Origin: Candidatus Eiseniibacteriota bacterium
Lineage (GTDB): Bacteria > Eisenbacteria > RBG-16-71-46 > CAIMUX01
Direction of reading: 5' to 3'
NCBI GenBank assembly: GCA_016712505.1
Contig: JADJQY010000005.1
Span: 1 to 64,000, forward strand
Length of the DNA stretch: 64,000 nucleotides
Shown: positions 20,920 through 29,899 of the stretch, one piece after another
How positions within the stretch are numbered: position 1 is the stretch's first letter
Layout: every line of letters starts with the position of its first letter
Position numbers and translations under genes: made by a program
Notes under the pieces: model-generated
The model's input: only the letters and a program-made list of their open reading frames with translations
Database searches by the model: none
What the model was told of the DNA's origin: nothing

Positions 20920-21764
20920 TCAGTCCTTCGTCGGCCGACCGAGATCCGCGGCCAGACGGGCCGCCCGCTCGACACCCCGGGCCAGGGTGCTGCGGATTCC
21001 GCCGTCCTCCAGGGCGAGGATGCCTCCGATGGTGCAACCGGCCGGCGTGGTCACGTCATCCTTCAGCGAGGCGGGATGACGTCCGGTGGCCAGGACCATC
21101 TCCGCCGCGCCGAGCAGGGTGCGCGCAGCCAGGGTGGTGGCCACCTGACGCGGCAGTCCCATCATCACTCCGCCGTCGGCCAACGCCTCGATCATGATGT
21201 AGCCGAACGCCGGGCCGCTGCCGGAGAGGCCGGTCACGGTGTTGAAGTGCTTCTCCTCCAGTTCGAGGGTCAGCCCGAGCCCGTCGAACACCCGATGCGC
21301 GATCGCCAGGTGTCGCGGCTTGGTCCGGCTCCCCGGGGCGAGGACGATGGTGCCGCGGCCGATGGCGCACGGAGTGTTCGGCATGGCGCGGATCACCGCG
21401 CATCCCTTCCCCAGCGTCTCCTCCATCTCCGCGATCGAGACCCCGGCCGCGATCGAAATGAACAGCTGATCGGCGTGCACCGCCCCCGCCTCGACCAGCG
21501 CGCGCAGTGCGCCGAGCACCGCCTGCGGCTTGAGCGCGATCACCACCGTATCGACCTGGCGAACGATGGCCGCGTTGTCGGTCGAGATCTCGATTCCCAG
21601 GCTTCGGGTCAGCTCCTTGGCGCGCGCCTCGCTACGTACCGCGCCGTGCAGCCGTGACGGGGGCGAGACCTTGGCCGAGAGCAATCCCTTGAGGATCGCC
21701 TCCCCCATCGTGCCGACCCCGATCACCGCGACCGAGCCGAGCCCCTGGTCAGTTCGCTCTTCAT
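20920..21764 (-). CDS. proC: Pyrroline-5-carboxylate reductase, one frameshift at N-terminus
   Basis: The body encodes the Rossmann start SVAVIGVGTMGEAILKGLLS, VVIALKPQAV, ISIAAGVSI, the MPNTPCAIGRG motif and the C-terminal signature FNTVTGLSGSGPAFGYIMIE with DDVTTPAGCTIGGILALEDGG. It reduces pyrroline-5-carboxylate to proline with NAD(P)H. The only well-placed start is the ATG at 21,764, with AAGGAG seven bases upstream; it is out of frame with the body. Adding one G to the four-base run at 21,742-21,745 yields MKSELTRGLGSVAVIGVG, so a single missing homopolymer base explains the break. Confidence 0.93.
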
Positions 21765-21797
21765 GCGCAAATCTCCTTGTCGATCCGCCGTCCCGGG

Positions 21798-23186
21798 CTA
21801 ACGGCCGGGTTGGTACAGGTCGTAGCGACCGAACCCATCGTAGTCGACGAAGACGAAGCGTCGATTGAGGCGATCGTAGATCCAGACCTCGTAGGGTGGG
21901 CCGTCGATGTTCTGGGTGTGCCGATCGATCTGATCCGGAGCCCCGTACTGGATGTAAATCCCGCCGCGATCGGAGCGCCACCCTGGCTCGAGCACGCCGA
22001 AGTTCTCGTTGGCGTAGCGCACCCGTTCGAAGAACTCGTCCTTGTACTCGTTCTCTTCCGTGTCGGGGGTCGGATCCCGGCGCTTCCAGAAGCGATTCCA
22101 GGCCTCCTTCCGCTCCACTGCCGGGGCCGATTGCAGGCTGTCCACCTCCCCCGGCTTCTCGATCAGGCGGATCAGATCGATGCTCTGCTCCTGATTGGTG
22201 TCGAGCGAGATCATCGACTCGTCCATCTGGAAGAAGAACTGGCGGCGCGCGGTCTCGCGATCCCGGTGGACCGTGACCTCCATGATGTAGGTCCCGAGCC
22301 AGAGCGCGGAAAGATCGGGGCGGAAGCGAAATGGAGCCGGATTTCCGGCCGGAAGCGCGAACTCGCCGCTCACCGCCGTCTGCCGCTGTTCGTCGATCAC
22401 CTTCCAGATGATCCGCGTCGGGGCCGGGGCATTCCGCTGATAGACCTGGCCGACCACGCAGAGCGCGCGAATCGGCTCGCCGTAGCGATGGGTCAGGATC
22501 CAGTCGCTCGGCGGGAGCGCGACGACGCGCGATTCTCCGGTCCCCACGGCCAGCGAGTCCTCGCAGCCCACCACCCACAGGGTCGAAAGCGAGAGCGACT
22601 CCCGCTGGTAGTTCGGAACTACCAGATCCCACTCGACCTTGTTCCTGCGCCCTGATTCGCTCTCGGACAGCGTCGCGGTGGCGTGGAGCTTGCCCGGCTC
22701 GGCCGGAAGACGCACCACCTTCTGGAAAAAGATGTCCCGCGCCTTGGTGTCGGAGTAGGTCGCCACTTCGAGGGTCTGCGGCCAGAGGTCTCCCCCGACC
22801 TGACGCTTGCCGTCGCGGAGGACGATGAGCACATCGAAGTGCGCGCGGTAGACCTTTCCTTCCTTCCGGAAGAACAGCTCGGCATACGGCACGCGGAGAG
22901 CGACCGTGACCTCGGGGCCTTCCTCGGCGAGATAGCTCCCCGAGTCGACGAGGAACCTCGGGTGCCCCTGCCCCGCGGACGGCGGGAGGTCGACGACGTC
23001 GAACCCCCGGCACTCCGCCACGACGCCCCAGAGCGTGAACCAGAGCGTGAGCCAGAGCGCGAACCGGAGCGTGAAACAGCGCGCGAACCGCTGGACGCGC
23101 AGCGCACGGAGCGGGAAGCGCCGAAACGGGAGGCGGCCATGCGGGCGTGCCGCCGGCCGCGCTCCCCCAGGGACGCGATCAATCAC
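21798..23186 (-). CDS. GWxTD-domain secreted protein
   Basis: The C-terminal 100 residues match the GWxTD domain: EAWNRFWKRRDPTPDTEENE, FERVRYANENFGV, the name-giving GWRSDRGGIYIQYGAPD, PYEVWIYDRLNRRFVFVDYD and GFGRYDLYQ. GWxTD proteins are exported proteins of unknown role found mainly in FCB-group and Acidobacteria. The N-terminal part is beta-rich. The GTG at 23,186 overlaps the phosphofructokinase stop by eight bases and is the preferred start; the signal peptide core (TLRFALWLTLWFTLWGVV) is built on a 12-base tandem repeat. Lies between pfkA and proC on the same strand. Confidence 0.8.
   Translation of the reverse strand: MIDRVPGGARPAARPHGRLPFRRFPLRALRVQRFARCFTLRFALWLTLWFTLWGVVAECRGFDVVDLPPSAGQGHPRFLVDSGSYLAEEGPEVTVALRVPYAELFFRKEGKVYRAHFDVLIVLRDGKRQVGGDLWPQTLEVATYSDTKARDIFFQKVVRLPAEPGKLHATATLSESESGRRNKVEWDLVVPNYQRESLSLSTLWVVGCEDSLAVGTGESRVVALPPSDWILTHRYGEPIRALCVVGQVYQRNAPAPTRIIWKVIDEQRQTAVSGEFALPAGNPAPFRFRPDLSALWLGTYIMEVTVHRDRETARRQFFFQMDESMISLDTNQEQSIDLIRLIEKPGEVDSLQSAPAVERKEAWNRFWKRRDPTPDTEENEYKDEFFERVRYANENFGVLEPGWRSDRGGIYIQYGAPDQIDRHTQNIDGPPYEVWIYDRLNRRFVFVDYDGFGRYDLYQPGR
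23031..23090 (-). repeat. 12-bp tandem repeat inside a signal-peptide coding region
   Basis: Five adjacent 12-base units (plus-strand consensus GAGCGTGAACCA) at 23,031, 23,043, 23,055, 23,067 and 23,079. Read on the minus strand each unit adds four residues of the W-x-T/A-L type to the hydrophobic core of the signal peptide. Confidence 0.75.
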
Positions 23187-24276
23187 CGAAGCAGGTTCCG
23201 ACCGCCCGTGCGGCACTCACGATGGCCGAGCTGGGATCGACGCGTCGCGGCTTGGCCACCGCATCGGCGAGCGGCACCGAGGTGACCTCGGTGCCGCGCA
23301 GCGAAACCATCCGGCCGTGCAACTTCTCCGCCGCGAGTCGCGCCGCCTCGACCCCGAAGCGGGTGCCGAGGATCCGATCGAAGGAAGTCGGCGAGCCGCC
23401 GCGCTGCAGATGGCCGAGCACCGTGACTCGGCTCTCCCACTGGAGCCGCTCCTCCAGCTCGTGCGCCACCCAACGACCGATGCCGCCGAGCCGGATCGCC
23501 TCGGGCGAGTCTTCGATCCGCCGGTCGACGAAGATCTGCCCGCCGCGCGGGGTCGCGCCTTCCGCCACGACCACGATGGAGAACCGTCGACCCGATTGCC
23601 CGCGCTTCTCGATCGCAGTGGCGACCTTCTCGAGGTCGAACGGGATCTCGGGGATCAGGATCACGTCGCCTCCGCCGGCCATGCCGGCCTCGAGGGCGAT
23701 CCAGCCCGCGTAGCGCCCCATCACCTCGACCACCATGATCCGCTGGTGCGACTCGGCGGTGGAGTGGAGCCGGTCGACCGCGTCGGTCGCCACGGCGCGG
23801 GCGGAGTCGAAGCCGAAGGTGACATCGGTCGAGTCGAGGTCATTGTCGATCGTCTTGGGCACGCCGATCACCGGCAGGCCGCACTCGATCAGTTGCGCGC
23901 CGATGGTCAGGCTGCCGTCGCCCCCGACCACAATGATCGCCTCGAGCCGCCGGGCGCGGGCCACCGCGACCACCTGATCCGATTGATCCTCGTACCGCTT
24001 CTCCCCGTCGACCTCGACCGGGACGCGGAACGGATTGGCGCGGTTCGACGAGCCGAGGATGGTGCCGCCGCGGTGCAGGATCCCGCTGACGTCGTCCGCG
24101 GTCAGGAGGTCCATGTTGTCGTTCATCAGGCCGTCGAAACCGTCGCGGATGCCGTAGACCTCGATGCCGTAGTGGTAGGTCGAGGCCTTGACCACGGCGC
24201 GGATGACCGCATTCAGCCCCGGGCAGTCGCCGCCGCCGGTCAGAAGTCCGACACGTCTGGGATGTGCCCCCATCAT
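23179..24276 (-). CDS. pfkA: 6-phosphofructokinase
   Basis: Starts at the ATGATG pair near 24,276 with GAGGA six bases upstream. Motifs: VGLLTGGGDCPGLNAVIRAV, GGTILGSSNR, VVGGDGSLTIGA (nucleotide loop), PKTIDNDLDSTDVTFGF (catalytic Asp), VVEVMGRYAGWIA, IPEIPFDLE and GHLQRGGSPTSFDR. The GGDGS glycine is the ATP-type residue, while the lysine in PKTIDND is the residue seen in PPi enzymes and in group III ATP enzymes, so the phosphoryl donor is not certain. It phosphorylates fructose 6-phosphate in glycolysis. Its stop overlaps the GWxTD gene start. Confidence 0.93.
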   Translation of the reverse strand: MMGAHPRRVGLLTGGGDCPGLNAVIRAVVKASTYHYGIEVYGIRDGFDGLMNDNMDLLTADDVSGILHRGGTILGSSNRANPFRVPVEVDGEKRYEDQSDQVVAVARARRLEAIIVVGGDGSLTIGAQLIECGLPVIGVPKTIDNDLDSTDVTFGFDSARAVATDAVDRLHSTAESHQRIMVVEVMGRYAGWIALEAGMAGGGDVILIPEIPFDLEKVATAIEKRGQSGRRFSIVVVAEGATPRGGQIFVDRRIEDSPEAIRLGGIGRWVAHELEERLQWESRVTVLGHLQRGGSPTSFDRILGTRFGVEAARLAAEKLHGRMVSLRGTEVTSVPLADAVAKPRRVDPSSAIVSAARAVGTCFGD

Positions 24277-24519
24277 GGCATTTCCTCGCCGGGTTGGTCC
24301 CAAGCCGCCGATTTCGCGGGATTTCGACCGGAATCGGCCAGGGACCGACTTCGGCGGTCCCGAGCACGATGGTTAGCAGATCCCCCGGCCCCCGGCAAGA
24401 CAATGACTTACGAGATTCGTAGGGAACCTTTGCCCTGGCGGTACAGGTCGTGCTGAGATCCTGCTGGGGGTCGGACCTTGGACGGTCGATCCTAGGAACT
24501 ACCAGAGGAGGGAGGACGC

Positions 24520-25776
24520 GTGCCCAGGAGAGACAGCACCAGTCGCAGCAAGGGAACGACCCGACCGGCCGTCGCACCGACCAAGCCGACACGCAAGACC
24601 ACGACCTCCCGCTCGAAGCCGGCCCGCCCGGCCTCGAGCAAGGACAGTCCGACCCGGGCCCCGGGGACCAAGCCGCCGACGGCGCGTGCCCAGCGCGCTC
24701 CGGGCGGAACGACCCGCGCGACCACCCCCCGCGCCACCCCGCGAGGAAGGGCCGAGCCGGCCGGAGCCGGGCGTCGCACCAAGGTCGCGGCACGCGCCCT
24801 TCCGCCCTCGAAGCGTCGCCTGACCCAGGTCGAGGCCGACCGCCTGCTCCACCTCGAGGACGCGCTCGCCGGCCGGATCGTCGGTAAGCGGGAAGCGATC
24901 GAACGGATCTCGCGCGTCATCCGGGTGCGCCTCACCCAGCTCGATTTGCGACCCGAACGACCAAAGGGAATCTTTCTCCTGGTCGGTCCGCACGGCGTGG
25001 GCAAGAGCGAGATCGCCTATGCAGTTACCGAGGCGGTCTATGGATCGGAGGAGCCGGTCACCCTGCTCGACTTAGGTGAGTTCGAGGACGAGGAGCAGCT
25101 CTCGCGCCTCGGTTCGGTCGTGATCAACACCCCCGAGCCGGTGCTGGTCGAGGGGGCGCTGACCACTCCGGTGCGCCAGAACCCCCAGACCGTCTTCCTG
25201 CTCCGGGGCCTCGAAGTCGCCCATCCCGGACTGCAGCGAATCCTGCTCTCGCTCTTCGAGCGGGGAAGCTTCGAGGACATGATCGGCCCGGCTGCCTTCC
25301 GCGACGCGATCTTCTTCCTCACTGTTACCTTCCGTCGCGAGGACTCGATCCCGGCCGGGATCGGCTTCTCCCGCGCCTCGCGCGCCCCCCGGGAGCTGCT
25401 GCGGGAGCGGTTGGAGCGGCTGGTCCTGCCCGATCTGCTCGATGCGTTCGACGACATCGTGGAGCTGCCGGCCCTCACCGCGGAACAGGTGCGGAAAATC
25501 GCCCGCTACAAGGTCGACAAGGTGCTGGCCCGGATGCAGCGTCAGAAGAAGGCGATCGCGGTCGACGAGGCGGTCTTCGAAAGCCTGATCCCGGACGACC
25601 TCTGCCGGACCCAGGGGGCGGCCTTCCTGAACCGGACGCTCGAGGACCGGCTGTTCAATCCCCTGGCTCGCTACCTCCTCTCCCACCGCAAGAGCGCGGC
25701 GCTCCAGGTCGGGCTGGAGTCGGGGCAGGTGACCATCCACGAGATCGCCGCGCCCCGGGGGCGCCGGCCGCGCTAG
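24520..25776 (+). CDS. ClpB/ClpA-D2-like AAA+ protein with degenerate catalytic motifs
   Basis: Residues 1-100 are a Thr/Pro/Arg/Lys-rich disordered tail. From about 107 the protein aligns in order with the second AAA+ domain of ClpB: Walker A GPHGVGKS (156-163), LLDLGEFEDEEQLSRLG, VEGALTTPVRQNPQTVFLLR, GLEVAHPGLQRILLSLFERG, FRDAIFFLTVTF, LLDAFDDIVELPALTAEQ, and FLNRTLEDRLFNPLARYLL. Against LLDEIEKAHP the Walker B acids are replaced (R229-G230); sensor 1 TSN is TVTF; the arginine finger of FLNRID is missing (LLDAFD); and the sensor 2 GAR is GAA. It can probably bind but not hydrolyse ATP. The basic tail suggests nucleic acid or surface contact. Function unknown. Confidence 0.75.
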   Translation: MPRRDSTSRSKGTTRPAVAPTKPTRKTTTSRSKPARPASSKDSPTRAPGTKPPTARAQRAPGGTTRATTPRATPRGRAEPAGAGRRTKVAARALPPSKRRLTQVEADRLLHLEDALAGRIVGKREAIERISRVIRVRLTQLDLRPERPKGIFLLVGPHGVGKSEIAYAVTEAVYGSEEPVTLLDLGEFEDEEQLSRLGSVVINTPEPVLVEGALTTPVRQNPQTVFLLRGLEVAHPGLQRILLSLFERGSFEDMIGPAAFRDAIFFLTVTFRREDSIPAGIGFSRASRAPRELLRERLERLVLPDLLDAFDDIVELPALTAEQVRKIARYKVDKVLARMQRQKKAIAVDEAVFESLIPDDLCRTQGAAFLNRTLEDRLFNPLARYLLSHRKSAALQVGLESGQVTIHEIAAPRGRRPR

Positions 25777-26011
25777 CCACCCGTTCCGGCGGCGGGCCGG
25801 GACCTCGAAGTCGGGTTGGGGGTCCGGGGGGGAAACTGCCCGGACCCTTATCTTTACCCTCCCCGCTGGCGAAACGCTTGCCCTATACTTGACAGGCTAC
25901 TTCTGAGCGCCCGCGCAACCGGTTCTAGGACAGGGCTCAGGGGTGGATCACCGGTCTCCAAAGACGCACCCGACTTCTCCGGGCACACCGGGGACGAGGA
26001 GGACTAGAAGA

Positions 26012-28047
26012 ATGCGGAGCATTTCCTGGAAGGCAGGACTCGCGGCGGCGGCGCTTTCGCTGCTCACCGTGGGCCCGATCTCGGCGGCTGTTCCCAAGAT
26101 GGTGTGGACCGAGGAATTCGGCGCCACGTGGTGAACGTTCTGCCCGAGGTCGCGGTGCGCCCCCCACAACATCGAAACTGAATTCGGTTGGCAGTTCGTT
26201 CACGTCGACACCCACGTCTCCGGCACCGATCCGTTCTCCACGGTCGAGTGTGAAACGCGCGCTGATCGCTACGGCGTCGGCGGCATCCCCCACGTGGTCA
26301 TCGACGGCTCGATCAACGAAGTCGGGGCCGACGTCTGCGCCAATCAGACGATCACCTACCGCAACGACATCAATGGCCGGGTTGCCGAGGCCGGCGGTGT
26401 CAGCCCGGTCGACATCTCGGGAAGCTTCACCGTGGTCGGGAACATCGCCACGGTGACGGCCACCTACGAGTTGCTCGATCCGGGCACGTTCACCACCCAT
26501 CAGGGCGTGATCTATGTCTGGGAAGACGACGTCACCTGGTGCTGCGGCTATGGCGGCGTCAACCACTGGGACGATCTGACCCGCGTGATCCGGACGAGCC
26601 CGGTCACCCTGACCACGGTCGGACAGACGGTGACTCTGGTCGAGACCTGGGACATCACCACGGCCGAAGGGGTCGCCTGCAATCCGGCGAATCTCCACGC
26701 CGCGGCGATCTTCGAGGAGACCGGCGGCAACAAGAACGTGATCCAGGCAACCGACTTCGTCAGTCCGCTGCCCACCTTCTTCCCTGCCCTGGTCACCGGC
26801 CAGACGCTGAAGTCGATCCCGAACGGCAACGACACCGCGCTCTTCACCTGCTCGGTGCAGAACGTCGGAACCGCGGCCGATGTGCTCAACCTCGGTCTGA
26901 CCGGCTTCCCCTGGACGGCGGATTTCCTGGTCGAGGGCGACCCGACCTACTACACCTCCACTTCCGTGGCCCTCGCGCCGCAGGAGCGGAAGGAAATCAC
27001 CATCCGGGTGCAGACCAACGGCGTGAAGCAGATCGGAAGCGGGACCTTCTCCGTGGCCTCCCAGGGGGACAACACCCAGGTGCGGAACGCGACCTACAAG
27101 GTGTTCAACGACTCGTACGCCGTCCTTCTGGTCGACGACGACGCGGGCACCTACGAGGTTCCGTTCACCACCGCTTCACCAATCTCGGCTACCTCTACGA
27201 GCGCGTCACCGCCGCGTCCCTCGGCGGGATGATCGGATATGACGTGGTCGTCTGGCACACCGGGTACGCGACCTCGAACACCATCACCGCGACCGACCAG
27301 GCGAACCTGATCGCCTACATGGATCAGGGCGGCCGGGTCTTCGTCTCGGCGATGGACTTCACGACCGGTTTGGCCAATCCGAACACTTTCGTGAACGACT
27401 ACCTCGGCGTCGCGAGCTGGACCGTGAACACCAAGGCGAACACCGCGGTGGGCGTGGGCGGCGATCCGGTGACCGATGGCATGTCGATCGCGCTGACGTT
27501 CCCGAGCCAGGCAGCCAACCGGGTCGATACCCTCGTTCCTGGGCTAGGGACCACGATCTTCAACAACGAGTTGGCGGTTCCGTGTGCGGTCCGGTACGAG
27601 CGTCCGAACCAGGCGCGCAGCATCTTCTCGACCATCGTGGCGACCGCCCTTTCGACCTCGGCACCGGATCCGAACAACAGCGAGACCTTCATCGAAAAGG
27701 GCCTCATCTGGCTGCTCGAGCCGCCGACCTCGACCGACGTTCCCACTGGAGTCGGCGCGCTGGCCAGTCGAATCGTCTCGGCTTCCCCGAACCCGTTTGC
27801 TCCCCGCACCGAGCTGTCGTTCGCGATCTCGACCCGCGCCGCCAAGGCGCCGGTTTCGTTGATCGTGGTCGACGCCGCCGGACGCCAGGTGAAGAACCTG
27901 GTCGACGGCACGCTCGAGGCCGGCGCGCACTCGGTCGTCTGGGACGGCACTGATGCCTCCTCCCGCACCGTGGCGGGCGGCGTCTACTTCGCCCGTCTGA
28001 AGACGAGCGAAGGCGAGTCGAGCCAGAAGCTCCTCCGCGTTCGTTAG
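26012..28047 (+). CDS. Secreted thioredoxin-fold selenoprotein (UxxC), paralogue A, one frameshift
   Basis: Signal peptide MRSISWKAGLAAAALSLLTV, then KMVWTEEFGATW, an in-frame TGA (26,132-26,134, codon 41) and TFCPRSRCAPHN. The UGA occupies the first redox position of a Trp-Cys-x-x-Cys thioredoxin motif, giving WUTFC. The frame continues with FVHVDTHVSGTDPF and GVGGIPHVVIDG, with the cis-proline loop at residue 93, as in Omp28-like extracellular thioredoxin proteins. Then come Ig-like modules, a GATase/ThuA-like region (MIGYDVVVWHTGY, YMDQGGRVFVSAMDF) and a FlgD-like C-terminal sorting module ending LLRVR. One missing base near 27,173 separates two frames; the intact paralogue shows where they join. 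RBS GAGGAGG lies 12 bases before the start. Confidence 0.8.
26132..26165 (+). promoter_or_regulatory. Recoded UGA codon and SECIS-like hairpin A
   Basis: TGA at 26,132-26,134, then a hairpin with the inner stem CGC (26,151-26,153) / GCG (26,157-26,159), loop GGT (26,154-26,156), a U-C mismatch (26,150 x 26,160), and the outer stem G46-C64, G48-C62, G49-C61 with A47 opposite C63 (last two digits of the position). The loop begins with G, 19 bases after the UGA, and a U lies on the 5' arm, features shared with bacterial SECIS elements bound by SelB. Confidence 0.55.
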
Positions 28048-28094
28048 ACCTCCCGCGGCGCGCGCTCCGCGCGCGCCGCTGCATTGTTCCCTTG

Positions 28095-28125
28095 AAGGGG
28101 AGTCCCACGCGGGCTCCCCCTTTTC
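28095..28125 (+). terminator. Rho-independent terminator of selenoprotein gene A
   Basis: GGGGAG / CTCCCC stem with TTTT after it, about 50 bases behind the stop. Nearly the same sequence follows paralogue B. Confidence 0.8.
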
Positions 28126-28215
28126 TTTCCCTCCGTCTCCGTCTTCGCTATACTCACCCCGCGTCGTTCGCCCCCTCCGACGCCCAACACACCCAACGCA
28201 GGGAGGAACTCGCGC

Positions 28216-29697
28216 ATGAAACGTGAACTGCTGCCGCTCGTGCTACTCGCCCTCTGTACAACGTCTGCCGACGCCGAACGGAACGACGATGCCAAACCGT
28301 GGAGCTACGACCCGCTCACCAACATCCGGGCTCAGTTCCCCGAGCAGGAGCCGAACAACGTCTGCCCCGGCCAGGCGATCGTCTGCGGCGACGTGGTGAT
28401 GCCGGCTTCGATCGGCGCCCCGGGGGATGTCGACTACTACGAGTTCATCGGCACGGCCGGAACCCTGGTCACGATCGGCACCGACAACACCGGCGGCGGG
28501 GACACCGACACCTATCTCGAACTTTATCCCGCCAACTGCGCCGCCCCCCGCCTGACGTTCGATGACGATGGCGGTCCCGGCTCGTTCTCACTGATCAGCA
28601 ACTTCGTCCTCCCCTCGACCCAGCCGTATCACATCAAGGTGCGGCACTTCTCCACCTCCGGGACCGGCGACTACAAGCTCTTCCTGACCTGCGTCGAGCC
28701 GACTCCTCCGCCGCCCAACGACACCTGCGGCGGGGCGCTGCCGCTCGAGCCGTGCTCCAGCGGCAATCTGACCGGAGACAACACATTTGCGATCCACGAC
28801 TACGGTTCGACCTCGCTTCCCTGCACCGGCTTCACCGCCGCGGGCAAGGATGTGGTCTATTCCGTGGCGCTCAGCGCGGGCGACACCTTTGACGTGACCT
28901 ACACCGCGGTGGCCGATGGTTCGGTCTACCTGATCACCAACTGTGCCGACCCGGTCGGCTCGTGCGTGATCGGCGCCGACGACACGCTTGCCGGACAACC
29001 CGAAACCTGGAGCTTCGTGGCGGCCGCTTCCGGCACCTACTACCTGATTCTCGACTCGTTCGGCACCAACACCGGGTCGACCTGGACCCTCGATTACGCC
29101 ATCTCCTGCCCGCCCCAGGTCGGGGCCTGCTGCCTTCCCGGGCCGCTCTGCGAGCCTGGTCCCTGCATCTACACCAACGCCGACGACTGCGGGGCGCAGG
29201 GTGGAACGTTCCAGGGCTACGACACGTCGTGCGATCCGAGCCCGTGCGGGGTAACGATTGGGGGGGCGTGCTGCCTGGCCGACGGGAGCTGCGAGATGCT
29301 GGAGCCGTCCGACTGCGACAATTTGGGCGGCGAGTACCTCGGCCACTGCATCCTCTGCGACAAGGTGCCGTGCGTTGCGACAGTCGGCGCCTGCTGTTTC
29401 TACGAGGAGGGTCCGTGCGGGCTTCTGGTCGAGTGCCAGGTTCTGAGCAGTCTCGATTGCAGCGTGCTCGGCGGTTCGTACGTGGGCCATGGCACGACCT
29501 GCGATCCGTCGCCCTGCGCGGCGCCTCCGCCCTCCGGCGCCTGCTGCCTGGTGACCGGGGAGTGCGTCTGCGTGGTCGCGGGGGACTGTGACGGCAGCTA
29601 CCAGGGCGACGGCACCGACTGCGATCCGAACCCCTGCCCGCCGCCGGTCGCGACCGAGCAACGGACCTGGGGCGGGATCAAGTCGATCTACCGTTAG
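28216..29697 (+). CDS. Secreted cysteine-rich repeat protein with PPC-type domains
   Basis: Start at 28,216 with GGGAGG upstream and a signal peptide (LLPLVLLALCTTSADA). Residues about 40-160 and 170-295 are two PPC-like beta-sandwiches (EPNNVCPGQAIVCGD, GDVDYYEFIGTAGTLVTIGT, YHIKVRHFSTSGTGDYKLF). The last 190 residues hold four repeats of a pattern GACCL-x-G-x-C-DC-GGxYxG-x-C-DPxPC with about 29 cysteines. The C-terminus is TWGGIKSIYR, resembling the tail of another secreted protein here. It is flanked on both sides by the UxxC selenoproteins, so it is a natural candidate substrate for their disulfide chemistry (inference). Confidence 0.8.
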   Translation: MKRELLPLVLLALCTTSADAERNDDAKPWSYDPLTNIRAQFPEQEPNNVCPGQAIVCGDVVMPASIGAPGDVDYYEFIGTAGTLVTIGTDNTGGGDTDTYLELYPANCAAPRLTFDDDGGPGSFSLISNFVLPSTQPYHIKVRHFSTSGTGDYKLFLTCVEPTPPPPNDTCGGALPLEPCSSGNLTGDNTFAIHDYGSTSLPCTGFTAAGKDVVYSVALSAGDTFDVTYTAVADGSVYLITNCADPVGSCVIGADDTLAGQPETWSFVAAASGTYYLILDSFGTNTGSTWTLDYAISCPPQVGACCLPGPLCEPGPCIYTNADDCGAQGGTFQGYDTSCDPSPCGVTIGGACCLADGSCEMLEPSDCDNLGGEYLGHCILCDKVPCVATVGACCFYEEGPCGLLVECQVLSSLDCSVLGGSYVGHGTTCDPSPCAAPPPSGACCLVTGECVCVVAGDCDGSYQGDGTDCDPNPCPPPVATEQRTWGGIKSIYR

Positions 29698-29735
29698 TTT
29701 CCGGCCGGTCCGGCCCCCCCGGATCGAGCCAACTG

Positions 29736-29766
29736 GGGCCGCCTCTCGGGGCGGCCCTTGCCTTTT
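29736..29766 (+). terminator. Rho-independent terminator
   Basis: GGGCCGCC (29,736-29,743) pairs with GGCGGCCC (29,750-29,757), followed by a T-rich tail. Confidence 0.75.
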
Positions 29767-29789
29767 CCCCGCGTGGGCGGAGATGGCGC

Positions 29790-29818
29790 TTGGTGCGGGC
29801 TTTGGCGAACCGTAAAAT
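29790..29818 (+). promoter_or_regulatory. Candidate sigma-70 promoter of selenoprotein gene B
   Basis: TTGGTG (29,790-29,795), 17-base spacer, TAAAAT (29,813-29,818), about 80 bases before the start codon and directly behind the previous gene's terminator. Confidence 0.45.
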
Positions 29819-29899
29819 ATTCGCCGGTACGCGTATGCCCCAGGTGCGGCAGACGCGACCCAACGTAGTTCCCATACCCGTTATCAGGAGGCCTGATCG

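Noticed and set aside
26012..26134. A 40-residue secreted peptide ending at the TGA
   Set aside because: The reading frame and protein similarity continue beyond the TGA in both paralogues, with the redox Cys and cis-Pro loop behind it, so read-through is more likely than a short peptide.
26539..28047. A second long frame starting inside selenoprotein gene A
   Set aside because: Only its part after 27,173 is real and it belongs to the same gene after a one-base shift; the first part is an out-of-frame shadow.
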